A DNA stretch of 64,000 nt from Lachnospiraceae bacterium (GCA_016284355.1 JAEEOQ010000004.1:62001-126000), one strand, 5' to 3'. Numbered from the stretch's first letter, positions 40,342 through 50,998 are shown. Notes: generated from the letters alone by a model not told the origin. A program made the numbers and translations.

Positions 40342-41058
40342 ATGTCAGAAGGTTTTAAGACTAAAAGTGAAGAAATTGAAGACAGTCTTGAATTTTGCAG
40401 AGATATAGACATTTATTACAAAGGCGGTAAAAACGAAACCCCTTCTTCCCCTGCATTTTCATATAAACCTGTATACGTAAACGCTCCCGACACTTCAGGC
40501 TATGCTCCTGAAGAAAATTACGAGAGCGTTACAAGTGTTATCATTTCCAATATTATTCACCTTTTAGTCTGTGTCGTTATTGCAGCCGTCATTTCAAGAG
40601 GCATAAACAAATACATTCTTCAGCAGGTATCTGTTGACGGAAGCTCCATGGAAGCTTCTCTTTATGACGGCGACAGACTCCTTATGAACAAATTTGACTA
40701 CAGATTTAATGACCCAAAAAGATTTGATATTGTCATTTTCCCTTTTGAAGATGACGTTTATCTTATTAAAAGAGTTATAGGGCTTCCGGGTGAAACCGTA
40801 CAGATAATAGACGGTTATGTGTATATAAACGGTGAATTTTTACAAAACGATATTTACTGTGACGACACTATAGAAACCGCCGGAACTGCTATGCAGCCCC
40901 TTAAGCTTGGCGATGACGAGATATTTGTTCTCGGAGATAACAGGAACAACTCCCTTGACTCAAGGTATACCGCTGTTGGCAATATTAAGCTGTCAGACAT
41001 TATGGGGAAGGCTTTCTACCGTGTTTATCCATTTGACAGATTAGGAAAGGTTGAATAA
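40342..41058 (+). CDS. lepB: Signal peptidase I (copy 2)
   Basis: VDGSSMEASLYDGDRLLMNKF; YLIKRVIGLPGETV; VLGDNRNNSLDSR. Confidence 0.92.
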   Translation: MSEGFKTKSEEIEDSLEFCRDIDIYYKGGKNETPSSPAFSYKPVYVNAPDTSGYAPEENYESVTSVIISNIIHLLVCVVIAAVISRGINKYILQQVSVDGSSMEASLYDGDRLLMNKFDYRFNDPKRFDIVIFPFEDDVYLIKRVIGLPGETVQIIDGYVYINGEFLQNDIYCDDTIETAGTAMQPLKLGDDEIFVLGDNRNNSLDSRYTAVGNIKLSDIMGKAFYRVYPFDRLGKVE

Positions 41059-41819
41059 TGGCATCAAGACAGGTAAGCGAGATAAAAAACATATTAAAAG
41101 AGGCAGACGTAAGCGAGCTTCCACTTCTAATAAAAGAATTTGAAGAAGACGAGAGAGCCGGAGTTAAGTCTGCTATAGAATCAGCTAATAAACGTATTTC
41201 TAAATACGAAGAAGAGATGAAAAGGGTAGAGAGTATGTGTTACTTTGAAAAAAAGTACTCTGCTTTTACCAATATATGCGGTATAGACGAGGTTGGAAGA
41301 GGTCCTCTTGCAGGCCCTGTTATGGCAGCCGCGGTTATATTGCCAAAAGATCTTCGCATCCCTTATATTAACGATTCAAAAAAGCTTACCGCTGCAAAAA
41401 GAGAAGAACTCTACGATATTATCTCAGAAAAAGCAATTGCCATAGGTCTTGGTATGGCGGGGCAGGAAAGGATAGATGAGATAAATATACTCCAGGCTAC
41501 CTATGAGGCTATGAGGGATGCAATTCATCATCTTAAAGTTCCTGCTGATTATCTTCTTGTGGATGCAGTACATATTCCAAAGGTTGATATTCCTCAGGCA
41601 GGTATCATTAAAGGTGATGCAAAGAGCATAAGTATTGCGGCAGCAAGTATAATTGCCAAAGTTACAAGAGACCGCATTATGACAGATTATGACAAAGTGT
41701 ATCCGGAGTACGGATTTGCAGGAAACAAAGGATATGGTTCCGCAGAACACATTGAAGCATTAAAAAAATACGGTCCATGTCCGCTTCACAGAAGATCATT
41801 TATAAAAAACTTTATTTAA
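41058..41819 (+). CDS. rnhB: Ribonuclease HII
   Basis: ICGIDEVGRGPLAGPVMAAAVIL; DSKKLTAAKREELY; AAASIIAKVTRD. Confidence 0.96.
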   Translation: MASRQVSEIKNILKEADVSELPLLIKEFEEDERAGVKSAIESANKRISKYEEEMKRVESMCYFEKKYSAFTNICGIDEVGRGPLAGPVMAAAVILPKDLRIPYINDSKKLTAAKREELYDIISEKAIAIGLGMAGQERIDEINILQATYEAMRDAIHHLKVPADYLLVDAVHIPKVDIPQAGIIKGDAKSISIAAASIIAKVTRDRIMTDYDKVYPEYGFAGNKGYGSAEHIEALKKYGPCPLHRRSFIKNFI

Positions 41820-41846
41820 TCTTAAGCCAAAAGGGGTTTATGTTAT

Positions 41847-42152
41847 ATGGCTGAGGAAAAAAACTTTGAATTTAAAAAGTTTAATAAAGAAGAGCCTAAA
41901 ACCGCAGTTGCCCTTCGTTACGATGAAAATCAGGACGAGGCCCCGAGAGTCATAGCCGCCGGTAAAGGAAAAATTGCCGAAAAGATCATAGAAAAGGCAA
42001 AAGAGAGCGATGTCCCTTTACATAAGGACGCAAAGCTTGCAAAAAGCCTTTCAAACCTTGAGATCGGAGACAATATTCCCCCTGAGCTGTACGAAGTAGT
42101 TGCGGAAGTACTTGTATTTATTAACAGAATGGACACATTAAGGAGCAGATAA
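41847..42152 (+). CDS. FlhB/EscU C-terminal-domain-like small protein (YlqH type)
   Basis: AVALRYDENQDEAPRVIAAGKGKIAEKIIEKAKESDVPLHKDAKLAKSLSNLEIGDNIPPELYEVVAEVLVFI. Confidence 0.85.
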   Translation: MAEEKNFEFKKFNKEEPKTAVALRYDENQDEAPRVIAAGKGKIAEKIIEKAKESDVPLHKDAKLAKSLSNLEIGDNIPPELYEVVAEVLVFINRMDTLRSR

Positions 42153-42153
42153 T

Positions 42154-42510
42154 ATCAAACAGGAAAACAGAATAAAAGGAAACAGAGGCGAAGAGCTTGC
42201 AGCAAACTTTCTTATAAGATCCGGTTATGAGATCATTGAAAGAAATTATTACCTAAGAAGCGGCGAGATTGACATAATAGCTTATTCGCCTGAAAGAATA
42301 CTTACTTTTGTGGAAGTAAAATACAGAAGCAGCAGAAGCTTTGGCGATCCGGCCCTGGCCGTTACCCCCGCCAAGCTTCAAAAAATAGTTAGAACAGCAA
42401 AACATTTTATGCTTGTAAGAAAGATCCCTATGGAGACACCCTGCAGTATAGACGTGATTTCAATTACCGGCGACCTGATTGAGCATTATAAAAATGTTAC
42501 GGGATATTGA
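42154..42510 (+). CDS. yraN: UPF0102/YraN-family putative endonuclease with apparent non-canonical (ATC) start
   Basis: Frame from 42142 reads GADN-I-KQENRIKGNRGEELAANFLIRSGYEIIERNYYLRSGEIDIIAYSPERILTFVEVKYRS; conserved YraN N-terminus lies upstream of the ORF-track start at 42310. Confidence 0.85.
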   Translation: MKQENRIKGNRGEELAANFLIRSGYEIIERNYYLRSGEIDIIAYSPERILTFVEVKYRSSRSFGDPALAVTPAKLQKIVRTAKHFMLVRKIPMETPCSIDVISITGDLIEHYKNVTGY

Positions 42511-42513
42511 CAG

Positions 42514-43854
42514 ATGAGATTATTTAAGAAAAAAGAAACAAAAGAATATAAACATGTACATAAGATAACAAAAATAGAAGAAGATTCAATAGCTGAGGCT
42601 CTTAAGATAAAGCCGGGTGATGAACTCCTTACCATCAACGGGCAGGAAATGGCAGATGTCCTTGATTATCATTATCTTATACACGACGAAAACATTGAGC
42701 TTCTCATTAGAAAGCCAAACGGCAAAGAAAAGCTTTTTGAATTTGAAAAAGATTATGATGATGATCTTGGCATCGAATTTGAAGACGGACTTATGGATGA
42801 TTACAAGTCCTGCCACAATAAGTGCATTTTCTGTTTTATCGATCAGATGCCAAAGGGAATGCGTGAAACGCTTTATTTTAAAGATGATGATTCAAGGCTT
42901 TCCTTCCTGCAGGGTAACTATATTACCCTTACAAATCTTTCGGAAGCTGAGATAGACAGGATGATAAAGTATAAGCTAAGTCCTATAAATATCTCTGTAC
43001 AGGCCACAAATCCCGAGCTTCGCTGCAAGATGCTAAACAACAGATTTGCAGGAAACATCATGGACATAATCGGCAGATTTGCAGATGCCGGCATTATGAT
43101 GAACACTCAGGTTGTACTTTGTAAGGGATATAATGACGGCGCAGAACTTGACAGAACAATTACAGATCTTTCAAAATATGCTGATAACATAATAGGTCTT
43201 TCCGTAGTTCCTGCAGGTCTTACCAAATTCCGCGAAGGTCTTGCAAAGCTATACGAATTTGACGAAAAAGAGTCCATGGATGTTCTTATCCAGATTCATA
43301 ACTGGCAGGAAAAAATGCTTAAGACCTGCGGCTCAAGATTTGTATTTGCAAGTGATGAATGGTACATAAAAGCAAATCATCCGATTCCGCCGGCTTCATA
43401 TTATGAAGGTTACGGTCAGCTTGAAAACGGTGTGGGCATGATAAGAAGCCTTGTAGATGAAGTACATGAGGCTATAGGTAATTACAGCTATGAGGGCCGT
43501 GAAAAACTTGTTTCCATAGCCACAGGCGTTATAGCTTACCCTTATATAAAAGAGCTTGCAGACTTTGTCTCAGACCATTTTCCTAAAGTTAAGGTTAATG
43601 TATATAAGATAATCAATAACTTTTTTGGTGAAAGCATCACTGTAGCAGGTCTGATCACAGGAAAAGACCTTATTGAGCAGCTTACAGGAATAGAACTTGG
43701 AGAAAAGCTTCTTCTGACAGAAACAATGTTTAGAAGCGGCGAGGAAACACTTCTTGACGATCTGACAAAGACAGATGTTGAAAACGCTTTACAAACCGAA
43801 ATTGCTATTGTAAAATCAGAAGGCGATGCATTTATTAGTTCAATATTAGAGTAA
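42514..43854 (+). CDS. DUF512 radical SAM protein with N-terminal PDZ-like region
   Basis: [74 protein letters not shown]; upstream of der. Confidence 0.93.
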   Translation: MRLFKKKETKEYKHVHKITKIEEDSIAEALKIKPGDELLTINGQEMADVLDYHYLIHDENIELLIRKPNGKEKLFEFEKDYDDDLGIEFEDGLMDDYKSCHNKCIFCFIDQMPKGMRETLYFKDDDSRLSFLQGNYITLTNLSEAEIDRMIKYKLSPINISVQATNPELRCKMLNNRFAGNIMDIIGRFADAGIMMNTQVVLCKGYNDGAELDRTITDLSKYADNIIGLSVVPAGLTKFREGLAKLYEFDEKESMDVLIQIHNWQEKMLKTCGSRFVFASDEWYIKANHPIPPASYYEGYGQLENGVGMIRSLVDEVHEAIGNYSYEGREKLVSIATGVIAYPYIKELADFVSDHFPKVKVNVYKIINNFFGESITVAGLITGKDLIEQLTGIELGEKLLLTETMFRSGEETLLDDLTKTDVENALQTEIAIVKSEGDAFISSILE

Positions 43855-43868
43855 AGGTGTTGATAAAT

Positions 43869-45194
43869 TTGAGTAAACCCATAGTTGCCATTGTAGGAAG
43901 GCCAAACGTAGGTAAATCTACTCTTTTTAACCTTCTTGCAGGCGAAAAGATATCTATAGTAAAAGATTATCCGGGCGTTACAAGAGACCGTATCTATGCA
44001 GATGTTAACTGGCTTGATAAACAGTTTACTATTATAGATACAGGTGGTATTGAGCCTGAGAGTAAAGATATGATGCTTAAGTTCATGCGTGCCCAGGCAG
44101 AGATTGCCATCGAAACAGCAGATGTCATCATATTCCTTACAGATGTAAGACAGGGACTTGTTGATGCAGATTCAAAGGTTGCTGATATGCTCCGAAAATC
44201 AAGAAAGCCTGTTGTACTTGTAGTAAATAAAGTAGATGATTTTAAGAAATTAACTCCTGATGTATACGAGTTTTACAATCTTGGCATAGGCGAGCCTATC
44301 CCAATTTCATCTTCTTCAAAGCTTGGTATAGGCGATATGCTTGATGAGGTGATAAAGTATTTCCCTGAAGGAAGCGCAGAGGCGGAAGAAGACGACAGGC
44401 CAAAGATCGCTGTTGTCGGAAAGCCTAACGTAGGTAAGTCATCCATTATCAATAAGCTCCTTGGCGAAGACCGTGTTATCGTTTCAAATATCGCCGGCAC
44501 CACACGCGATGCCATAGACACAGAGGTCAAATGGAACGGTAAAGAATATGTTTTCATTGATACCGCAGGGCTTAGGCGAAAAAGCAAGATCAAGGAAGAG
44601 ATAGAGAAGTTCAGTATCATCAGAACTGTTTCTGCTGTAGAAAGAGCAGATGTAGTTGTTCTTGTTATAGATGCTACAGAAGGCGTTACAGAGCAGGACG
44701 CAAAAATAGCCGGAATTGCACACGAACGCGGCAAAGGCATGGTTGTGGCGGTAAATAAATGGGATGCCATCGAAAAAAATGACAAGACCATGTATGAGCA
44801 CACAAACAAGATAAAAGAGATCCTTTCTTTTATGCCTTATGCTGAATATATTTTTATATCGGCTCTTACAGGTCAGCGTCTTCCAAAGCTTTTTGAGACA
44901 ATAGACGCAGTTATAGAAAATCATTCGCTTAGAATAGCAACAGGTGTATTAAACGAGATCCTTACCGAGGCAGTTTCTCTTCAGCAGCCGCCTTCCGATA
45001 AAGGTAAGCGCCTTAAGATATTCTATATGACTCAGGTTTCCGTTAAGCCGCCTACCTTTGTTATCTTTGTTAACAGCAAAGATCTTATGCATTTTTCATA
45101 TACCAGATATATTGAAAACAAAATAAGGGAGGCCTTTGGTTTTTCGGGTACCCCTCTTAGATTTATAATTAGAGAAAGAAGCGAAAAAGGCTGA
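43869..45194 (+). CDS. der: GTPase Der (EngA), likely TTG start
   Basis: Two G domains: [13 protein letters not shown] and [17 protein letters not shown]-like C-terminus. ORF track extends to 43857. Confidence 0.95.
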   Translation: MSKPIVAIVGRPNVGKSTLFNLLAGEKISIVKDYPGVTRDRIYADVNWLDKQFTIIDTGGIEPESKDMMLKFMRAQAEIAIETADVIIFLTDVRQGLVDADSKVADMLRKSRKPVVLVVNKVDDFKKLTPDVYEFYNLGIGEPIPISSSSKLGIGDMLDEVIKYFPEGSAEAEEDDRPKIAVVGKPNVGKSSIINKLLGEDRVIVSNIAGTTRDAIDTEVKWNGKEYVFIDTAGLRRKSKIKEEIEKFSIIRTVSAVERADVVVLVIDATEGVTEQDAKIAGIAHERGKGMVVAVNKWDAIEKNDKTMYEHTNKIKEILSFMPYAEYIFISALTGQRLPKLFETIDAVIENHSLRIATGVLNEILTEAVSLQQPPSDKGKRLKIFYMTQVSVKPPTFVIFVNSKDLMHFSYTRYIENKIREAFGFSGTPLRFIIRERSEKG

Positions 45195-45201
45195 TAAGAC
45201 T

Positions 45202-45858
45202 ATGAACATTTTATATTCTGTTATTGTTTTTGTATGTGGATCCTTATTCGGTAATATTTCTACCGGATACTTTATAGCTAAAAAGAATCATGTTGACATT
45301 ATGCATGAGGGAAGCGGTAATGTAGGCAGTACAAACGCCATGAGAACCATGGGTACAAAATTAGGTCTTATAACACTTCTTGGAGACATAATAAAAGCTG
45401 TTTTACCTTTATGTCTTGTAAGATTTGTATTTTTTAAAGACCTTGCAGGGCTTTCAAACGGAGCATTTTCAACTGACTACTTTGTACTATTAACAGGTCT
45501 TGGCGTTGTAGTCGGACATTGCTTTCCATTCTGGCTCCATTTTAAAGGCGGAAAGGGTATCGCATCCACAGGCGGCAGCATTATAGTGTTTAACCCACTT
45601 ATGGCAGGTATCCTTTTTAGTATATTCTGTGTTATTGTAGCTATTTTCAGATACGTATCTTTAGGTTCACTTATAGCGATCCTTGGAGTACCTGTTGCAA
45701 TAGCTTTCATGTACCCGGGCAAATGGGTCCTTATAATAATAGGTGCCTGCTATACCCTTGTGGCTTATTATCAGCACAGAGGAAATATTGACAGACTGAT
45801 CCATCACAATGAGAGAAAGTTCTCATTTGGCAAAAAAGACAAAAAAGAGGAAAACTAA
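45202..45858 (+). CDS. plsY: Glycerol-3-phosphate acyltransferase PlsY
   Basis: GSGNVGSTNAMRTMGTKLG; GHCFPFWLHFKGGKGIAS. Confidence 0.95.
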   Translation: MNILYSVIVFVCGSLFGNISTGYFIAKKNHVDIMHEGSGNVGSTNAMRTMGTKLGLITLLGDIIKAVLPLCLVRFVFFKDLAGLSNGAFSTDYFVLLTGLGVVVGHCFPFWLHFKGGKGIASTGGSIIVFNPLMAGILFSIFCVIVAIFRYVSLGSLIAILGVPVAIAFMYPGKWVLIIIGACYTLVAYYQHRGNIDRLIHHNERKFSFGKKDKKEEN

Positions 45859-45859
45859 T

Positions 45860-46879
45860 ATGAATATTGGAATACTTGGAGCAGGAAGCTGGGGAACAGC
45901 GATCGCCATCCTCCTTGCAAATAACGGACATGAAATTACACTTTGGTCTGCGCTTGAAGCAGAAGTCAAAGAACTTACAGAAAAAAGAGCACTTCCGTCA
46001 AGACTTCCGGGCGCTCATCTTCAAGATAACATAACAGTAACAGGTGATCTTAAGACTGCCTGCGAAAATAAAGATCTTATAGTTTTTGCGGTAGCTTCTC
46101 CGTTTGTAAGAAAGACAGCAAATACTGCAGCTCCTCTTATTGACAGAAAGATCCCTGTGGTAAATGTGGCAAAGGGTATCGAAGAAGGCTCCCTTATGAC
46201 TCTTACTGAGATCATAGAAGATGAGTTTAAAAAAGATAATGGCAATCCCGGCAACGTTTCTGTTCTTTCCGGGCCAAGTCACGCCGAAGAAGTAAGCCTG
46301 GGTGTTCCTACCACATGTGTAGTAGGATCTAAAGATAGAGAAACAGCATGCCTTATACAGGATGCTTTTATGACAGAAGTGTTCAGAGTTTACACAAGCC
46401 CTGATATCACAGGTATTGAGATAGGCGGTTCTTTAAAGAACGTTATCGCACTTGCTGCAGGAATCTGTGATGGTCTTGGATACGGAGACAACACCAAAGC
46501 CGCACTTATGACAAGAGGTATAAATGAGATAAGCCGTCTTGGCATCGCTATGGGCGGAAAAATAGAAACCTTTGCAGGTTTATCCGGTATAGGCGATCTT
46601 ATAGTTACCTGTACTTCACATCACAGCCGTAACTGGAATGCAGGAAATCTTATCGGAAAAGGCTATACGGCAAATCAGGCCATGAGAGAAGTGGGTCAGG
46701 TCGTAGAAGGTGTTTTCTGTGCCAAGGCTGCACTTGAACTTGCCAAAAAGTATGAAGTTGACATGCCGATAGTTGAGCAGATGAATGATATCCTCTTTAA
46801 TAACAAAATGGCTAAAACTGCTGTATCTGAGCTGTTTTGCAGAGATAAGAGAGTAGAGAATTCGCACCTTAAGTGGTAG
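45860..46879 (+). CDS. gpsA: Glycerol-3-phosphate dehydrogenase [NAD(P)+]
   Basis: MNIGILGAGSWGTAIAILLANNGHEITLW; LSGPSHAEEV; GSLKNVIALAAGICDGLGYGDNTKAALMTRG. Confidence 0.96.
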   Translation: MNIGILGAGSWGTAIAILLANNGHEITLWSALEAEVKELTEKRALPSRLPGAHLQDNITVTGDLKTACENKDLIVFAVASPFVRKTANTAAPLIDRKIPVVNVAKGIEEGSLMTLTEIIEDEFKKDNGNPGNVSVLSGPSHAEEVSLGVPTTCVVGSKDRETACLIQDAFMTEVFRVYTSPDITGIEIGGSLKNVIALAAGICDGLGYGDNTKAALMTRGINEISRLGIAMGGKIETFAGLSGIGDLIVTCTSHHSRNWNAGNLIGKGYTANQAMREVGQVVEGVFCAKAALELAKKYEVDMPIVEQMNDILFNNKMAKTAVSELFCRDKRVENSHLKW

Positions 46880-46998
46880 TTTTTCTTACATCTATTTGTG
46901 TCATTTTTGTTTCAAGCCTATACTTGTAGAATGCATAAAAAGAGAAGGCGTGAAACATTTGTGAAATAAATAAAGTTCACAAAAACCGTCAAAAATAT

Positions 46999-47032
46999 CA
47001 ACCTTCGTGAGTTTTTCGCGAAGGTTTTTGTT
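46999..47032 (+). terminator. Rho-independent terminator after gpsA
   Basis: ACCTTCG ... CGAAGGT followed by TTTTTG. Confidence 0.75.
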
Positions 47033-47083
47033 TACTTTCACCATATATTTTTACCTTTCGCACCAAAAAGTTCTGCCATAATG

Positions 47084-47112
47084 TTGACAAATTTAACCTC
47101 AGTTGATATAAT
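47084..47112 (+). promoter_or_regulatory. Consensus sigma-A promoter for the NlpC/P60 gene
   Basis: TTGACA (47084-47089) - 17 nt - TATAAT (47107-47112). Confidence 0.85.
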
Positions 47113-47179
47113 TAGCATATAAAAGTTAATACTTTTGTAACAATCTTTAATTTTTTGGTAATGTGACCGGAGGTTAATA

Positions 47180-48229
47180 ATGAATTTTGCAGCTAAATGC
47201 TCACTGGCTTTACTTGCAGGGATTACAATTACGGGAATTACATACGGCAAGGCTTACGCAGCTCCAAGTGCAAGCATCGGAGAAAGAAGCGTTGCAGGTA
47301 TTACAAAGTGTATAGATCAGTATTATGAAAAGCAGATCGAAAAGGAGAGTATCCAGACCTTATCTCTCGAAGATCAATACGAAGACAACCTTGGTATTGC
47401 AGATGTAGATAATCATCTTAATATCAGATCCGGTGCCGGAACTAATTACGGTATCGTAGGTAAGCTTCCTAAAGATGCGGGCTGTTATATTTACAAGATC
47501 GATGAAAACGGCTGGGCAAAGATCTCATCAGGCGGAGTTAAGGGTTATGTAAAAGCAGAGTACCTTATTACAGGCGACAAAGCTAAAGAATATGCCAAAA
47601 AGGTAGGTTTCTTTGCAGCTACAGTTACTACAAATACTCTTAATGTCAGAGAAGAGCCTACTACAGACAGTTCAATCCTTACACAGATTGGTGACTCACA
47701 GAGTTTTGAAGTTTTAGATGACGACACGATCTCAAAAGACTGGGTTAAGATCCAGGTAGATGACAAAGAAGGTTATGTCAGTGCAGAGTACGTTGAGATC
47801 GAGTTTATGCTTAAGAAAGCCGTATCAGATTACGGTATCACTGTTGGCGGCGTCGGTGGAGTAAGCTCCACAAGAGCAAACATGATCGCATACGGAAAGC
47901 AGTTTGTTGGTAACAGATATGTTTACGGCGGTAATTCCCTTACAAACGGAATCGACTGCTCAGGCTTTACAAAAGCACTTTATGCATATATCGGTTATTC
48001 AATACCTCGTACAGCAGCCACCCAGGCTAACTGCGGCAGAAGGATCAGTTTTTCCGAGATTAAACCGGGTGATCTTGTATGTTACTACAGCGGCGGTTAT
48101 GTAAGCCACGTTGCTATGTATATTGGCAACAATCAGATACTTCATGCTTCAAACCCACGTCAGGGTATCATGATCAGTAACATGTGGTATCAGACTCCAT
48201 ACTGCTACGTTAGAGTTATTAATGATTAA
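47180..48229 (+). CDS. Secreted cell-wall hydrolase: two SH3-like domains plus NlpC/P60 domain
   Basis: N-terminal signal-like segment; LNIRSGAGTNYGIVGKLPKDAG and LNVREEPTTDSSILTQIGD; NGIDCSGFTKALY, HVAMYIGNNQILHAS. Confidence 0.92.
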   Translation: MNFAAKCSLALLAGITITGITYGKAYAAPSASIGERSVAGITKCIDQYYEKQIEKESIQTLSLEDQYEDNLGIADVDNHLNIRSGAGTNYGIVGKLPKDAGCYIYKIDENGWAKISSGGVKGYVKAEYLITGDKAKEYAKKVGFFAATVTTNTLNVREEPTTDSSILTQIGDSQSFEVLDDDTISKDWVKIQVDDKEGYVSAEYVEIEFMLKKAVSDYGITVGGVGGVSSTRANMIAYGKQFVGNRYVYGGNSLTNGIDCSGFTKALYAYIGYSIPRTAATQANCGRRISFSEIKPGDLVCYYSGGYVSHVAMYIGNNQILHASNPRQGIMISNMWYQTPYCYVRVIND

Positions 48230-48238
48230 TCTATATAA

Positions 48239-48270
48239 AAGAAAGCGGATTTTTCCGCTTTCTTTTTTTC
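48239..48270 (+). terminator. Rho-independent terminator
   Basis: AAGAAAGCGGA-TTTT-TCCGCTTTCTTTTTTT. Confidence 0.9.
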
Positions 48271-48322
48271 TCCAATTTTGATACAATATCTTGGGACATT
48301 TTAAACTCGGGGGTACTACATA

Positions 48323-50998
48323 ATGGATGAAGATCTTTCAAAATTTTCTCCTCTGATGCAGCAATATTTTGCCATCAAAAACGAATATAAAGATTGTATA
48401 TTATTTTACCGTCTCGGAGATTTTTACGAGATGTTTTATGATGATGCGGTTCTTGTTTCAAAAGAACTGGAACTTACACTTACGGGAAAGAATGTAGGTC
48501 AGCCTGAACGTGCTCCTATGTGCGGTATTCCTTTCCATTCTTATGAAAATTATCTTACAAGACTCATAGATAAAGGCTATAAGGTAGCTATCTGCGAGCA
48601 GGTAGAAGACCCAAAGACTGCAAAGGGTCTTGTAAAACGCGAGGTTATACGTATCGTAACACCCGGAACAAACCTTGTTACCTCTTCTCTTGACGAAAGC
48701 CGTAATAATTATCTTATGGCAATTGCCATGATGGATGACTGTTTCGGATTATCCGTAATAGACATAACCACCGGCGATTTTCTTGTTACAGAGATAGATT
48801 CGGAAAGAAAGCTTCTTGATGAGATATCAAAATTTGAACCATCAGAGATCATTTGTAATGAAGCCTTCGGTATTTCAGGCATACTTTCAGATGAGATGAA
48901 AGAAAAGATGCATATAACACTTTCATCTTTAGAGAAGAAATATTGTAACGATGAAACTTGCAAGAAAGTTCTTCTTGACCATTTTAATATACATAGTCTT
49001 GAAGGCCTGGGGCTTTCAGATTATTCAGTAGGTATAATCGCCTGCGGCATGACCATAATGTATCTTCTTGATACTCAAAAATGTGAACTTTCAAACATTA
49101 TAGGTATCACTCCTTACACCAGCGGTAAGTATATGATACTTGATTCTTCAACAAGAAGAAACCTTGAACTTACAGAGACATTAAGGGAAAAGCAAAAGAG
49201 AGGCTCCCTTCTTTGGATCCTTGATAAAACAAAGACAGCTATGGGTGCCAGACTTCTTAGAAGTTATATAGAGCAGCCTCTTTTAGATGAAACCCTTATT
49301 AACGAAAGGCTTGATGCAATAGAAAGTTTTTCATCAGATATTATCACAAGAGAAGAGATACGAGAATATCTTAATCCTGTATACGACCTTGAAAGACTTA
49401 TAGGAAAGGTGAGTTTTAAAAGTGCAGGGCCAAGAGATCTGCTGGCTTTCCATCAGTCTCTTTCCATGCTTCCATTTATTAAAAACCTTCTTTCAGAGTT
49501 TAACTGCAAGCTTTTAAAGGATCTGTATAACAACCTTGATCCTCTTACAGACCTATACGATCTTATAGATGCATCAATAAACGAGGATGCTCCTCTTACC
49601 GTAAGAGAGGGAGATATTATCAAAAACGGCTATAATGAAGAGGTTGACAGGCTCAGAAAAGCAAAAACAGAGGGTAAGACCTGGGTTGCCGAGATTCTTG
49701 AAAAAGAAAGAGAAAGAACAGGTATCAAAAACCTTAAAGTAAGCTTTAACAAAGTTTTTGGTTATTATCTTGAAGTCACAAATTCCTTTAAAGATATGGT
49801 GCCTGCGGAGTGGATACGAAAACAGACCCTTACAGGCTCTGAAAGATATATAACTCCTGAGCTTAAAGAGCTTGAAGACACAATACTTAATGCAGAAGAA
49901 AAGCTTGTAGCTCTTGAATACAATCTTTTTGTAGAGATACGAGAAAAAATAGCAAGCCAGATGACCCGTATCATGGCAACTGCAAAGGCGGTTGCCGCAG
50001 TTGACGTATTTACCGACCTTTCTTTGGTTGCTGAAAAGAACGATTACGTTAGACCAAATATAAATAACGCCGGAGTCATAGATATAAAAGACGGAAGACA
50101 TCCGGTGGTTGAAAAAATGATACCCGATTCCACATTTGTGGCAAATGACACTTACCTTGACAATGAATCCAAACGTGTATCTATAATCACAGGCCCAAAT
50201 ATGGCAGGTAAATCAACCTATATGCGTCAGAGTGCACTTATAGTTCTTATGGCTCAGATAGGATGCTATGTTCCTGCAAGAGAGGCAAATATCGGTATCT
50301 GCGACAGGATATTTACAAGAGTAGGAGCTTCTGATGACCTTGCCAGCGGCCAAAGTACATTTATGGTAGAAATGAGTGAAGTTTCAAATATTCTTCGAAA
50401 CGCCACAAAAGACAGCCTTCTAATCCTTGATGAAATAGGCCGAGGAACAAGTACTTATGATGGCCTTTCTATTGCCTGGGCTGTTGTTGAATATATTGCA
50501 GATAAGTCAGTGCTTGGCGCAAAAGCTCTTTTTGCCACCCATTATCACGAACTTACAGAGCTTGAAGGCAAGCTTTCAGGCGTAAATAATTACTGCATTG
50601 CCGTAAAAGAGCAGGGAGATGACATCATTTTCCTCCGAAAGATAATCTCGGGAGGGGCAGATAAGTCTTACGGAATCCAGGTTGCAAGACTCGCCGGCGT
50701 TCCTGAGACTGTACTTGAAAGAGCAAAGGTAATTGCAGATAAGCTCGACCTTAATGATGTCAGAAACTCTGACAGGACCAACGTTATTTCCTTCCTTGAG
50801 GAAAATGCAGATCTTACCAAATCTGTATTTAAAGTTTCAAAGAAACGTCCTGATGAGAACCAGCTTTCACTTTTTGGCTCTTCATTAAACGAAGACGTGA
50901 TCATAGAACTTAGGGATATGAATTTATCTGAGATATCCCCTATAGACGCTTTAAATAAGCTCTATCAGATGCAAAAAACTATCAAATCGAGGACTTAA
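48323..50998 (+). CDS. mutS: DNA mismatch repair protein MutS
   Basis: SPLMQQYFAIKNEYKDCILFYRLGDFYEMFYDDA; ITGPNMAGKSTYMRQ; LDEIGRGTSTYDGLSIAWA. Confidence 0.97.
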   Translation: MDEDLSKFSPLMQQYFAIKNEYKDCILFYRLGDFYEMFYDDAVLVSKELELTLTGKNVGQPERAPMCGIPFHSYENYLTRLIDKGYKVAICEQVEDPKTAKGLVKREVIRIVTPGTNLVTSSLDESRNNYLMAIAMMDDCFGLSVIDITTGDFLVTEIDSERKLLDEISKFEPSEIICNEAFGISGILSDEMKEKMHITLSSLEKKYCNDETCKKVLLDHFNIHSLEGLGLSDYSVGIIACGMTIMYLLDTQKCELSNIIGITPYTSGKYMILDSSTRRNLELTETLREKQKRGSLLWILDKTKTAMGARLLRSYIEQPLLDETLINERLDAIESFSSDIITREEIREYLNPVYDLERLIGKVSFKSAGPRDLLAFHQSLSMLPFIKNLLSEFNCKLLKDLYNNLDPLTDLYDLIDASINEDAPLTVREGDIIKNGYNEEVDRLRKAKTEGKTWVAEILEKERERTGIKNLKVSFNKVFGYYLEVTNSFKDMVPAEWIRKQTLTGSERYITPELKELEDTILNAEEKLVALEYNLFVEIREKIASQMTRIMATAKAVAAVDVFTDLSLVAEKNDYVRPNINNAGVIDIKDGRHPVVEKMIPDSTFVANDTYLDNESKRVSIITGPNMAGKSTYMRQSALIVLMAQIGCYVPAREANIGICDRIFTRVGASDDLASGQSTFMVEMSEVSNILRNATKDSLLILDEIGRGTSTYDGLSIAWAVVEYIADKSVLGAKALFATHYHELTELEGKLSGVNNYCIAVKEQGDDIIFLRKIISGGADKSYGIQVARLAGVPETVLERAKVIADKLDLNDVRNSDRTNVISFLEENADLTKSVFKVSKKRPDENQLSLFGSSLNEDVIIELRDMNLSEISPIDALNKLYQMQKTIKSRT

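Noticed and set aside
43857-43868. Upstream GTG/TTG start of der giving MLIN-
   Set aside because: TTG at 43869 has better SD spacing and matches the usual Der N-terminus ([16 protein letters not shown]); ambiguous but not noteworthy
49574-50101. 175-aa minus-strand ORF
   Set aside because: Antisense to mutS; shadow ORF
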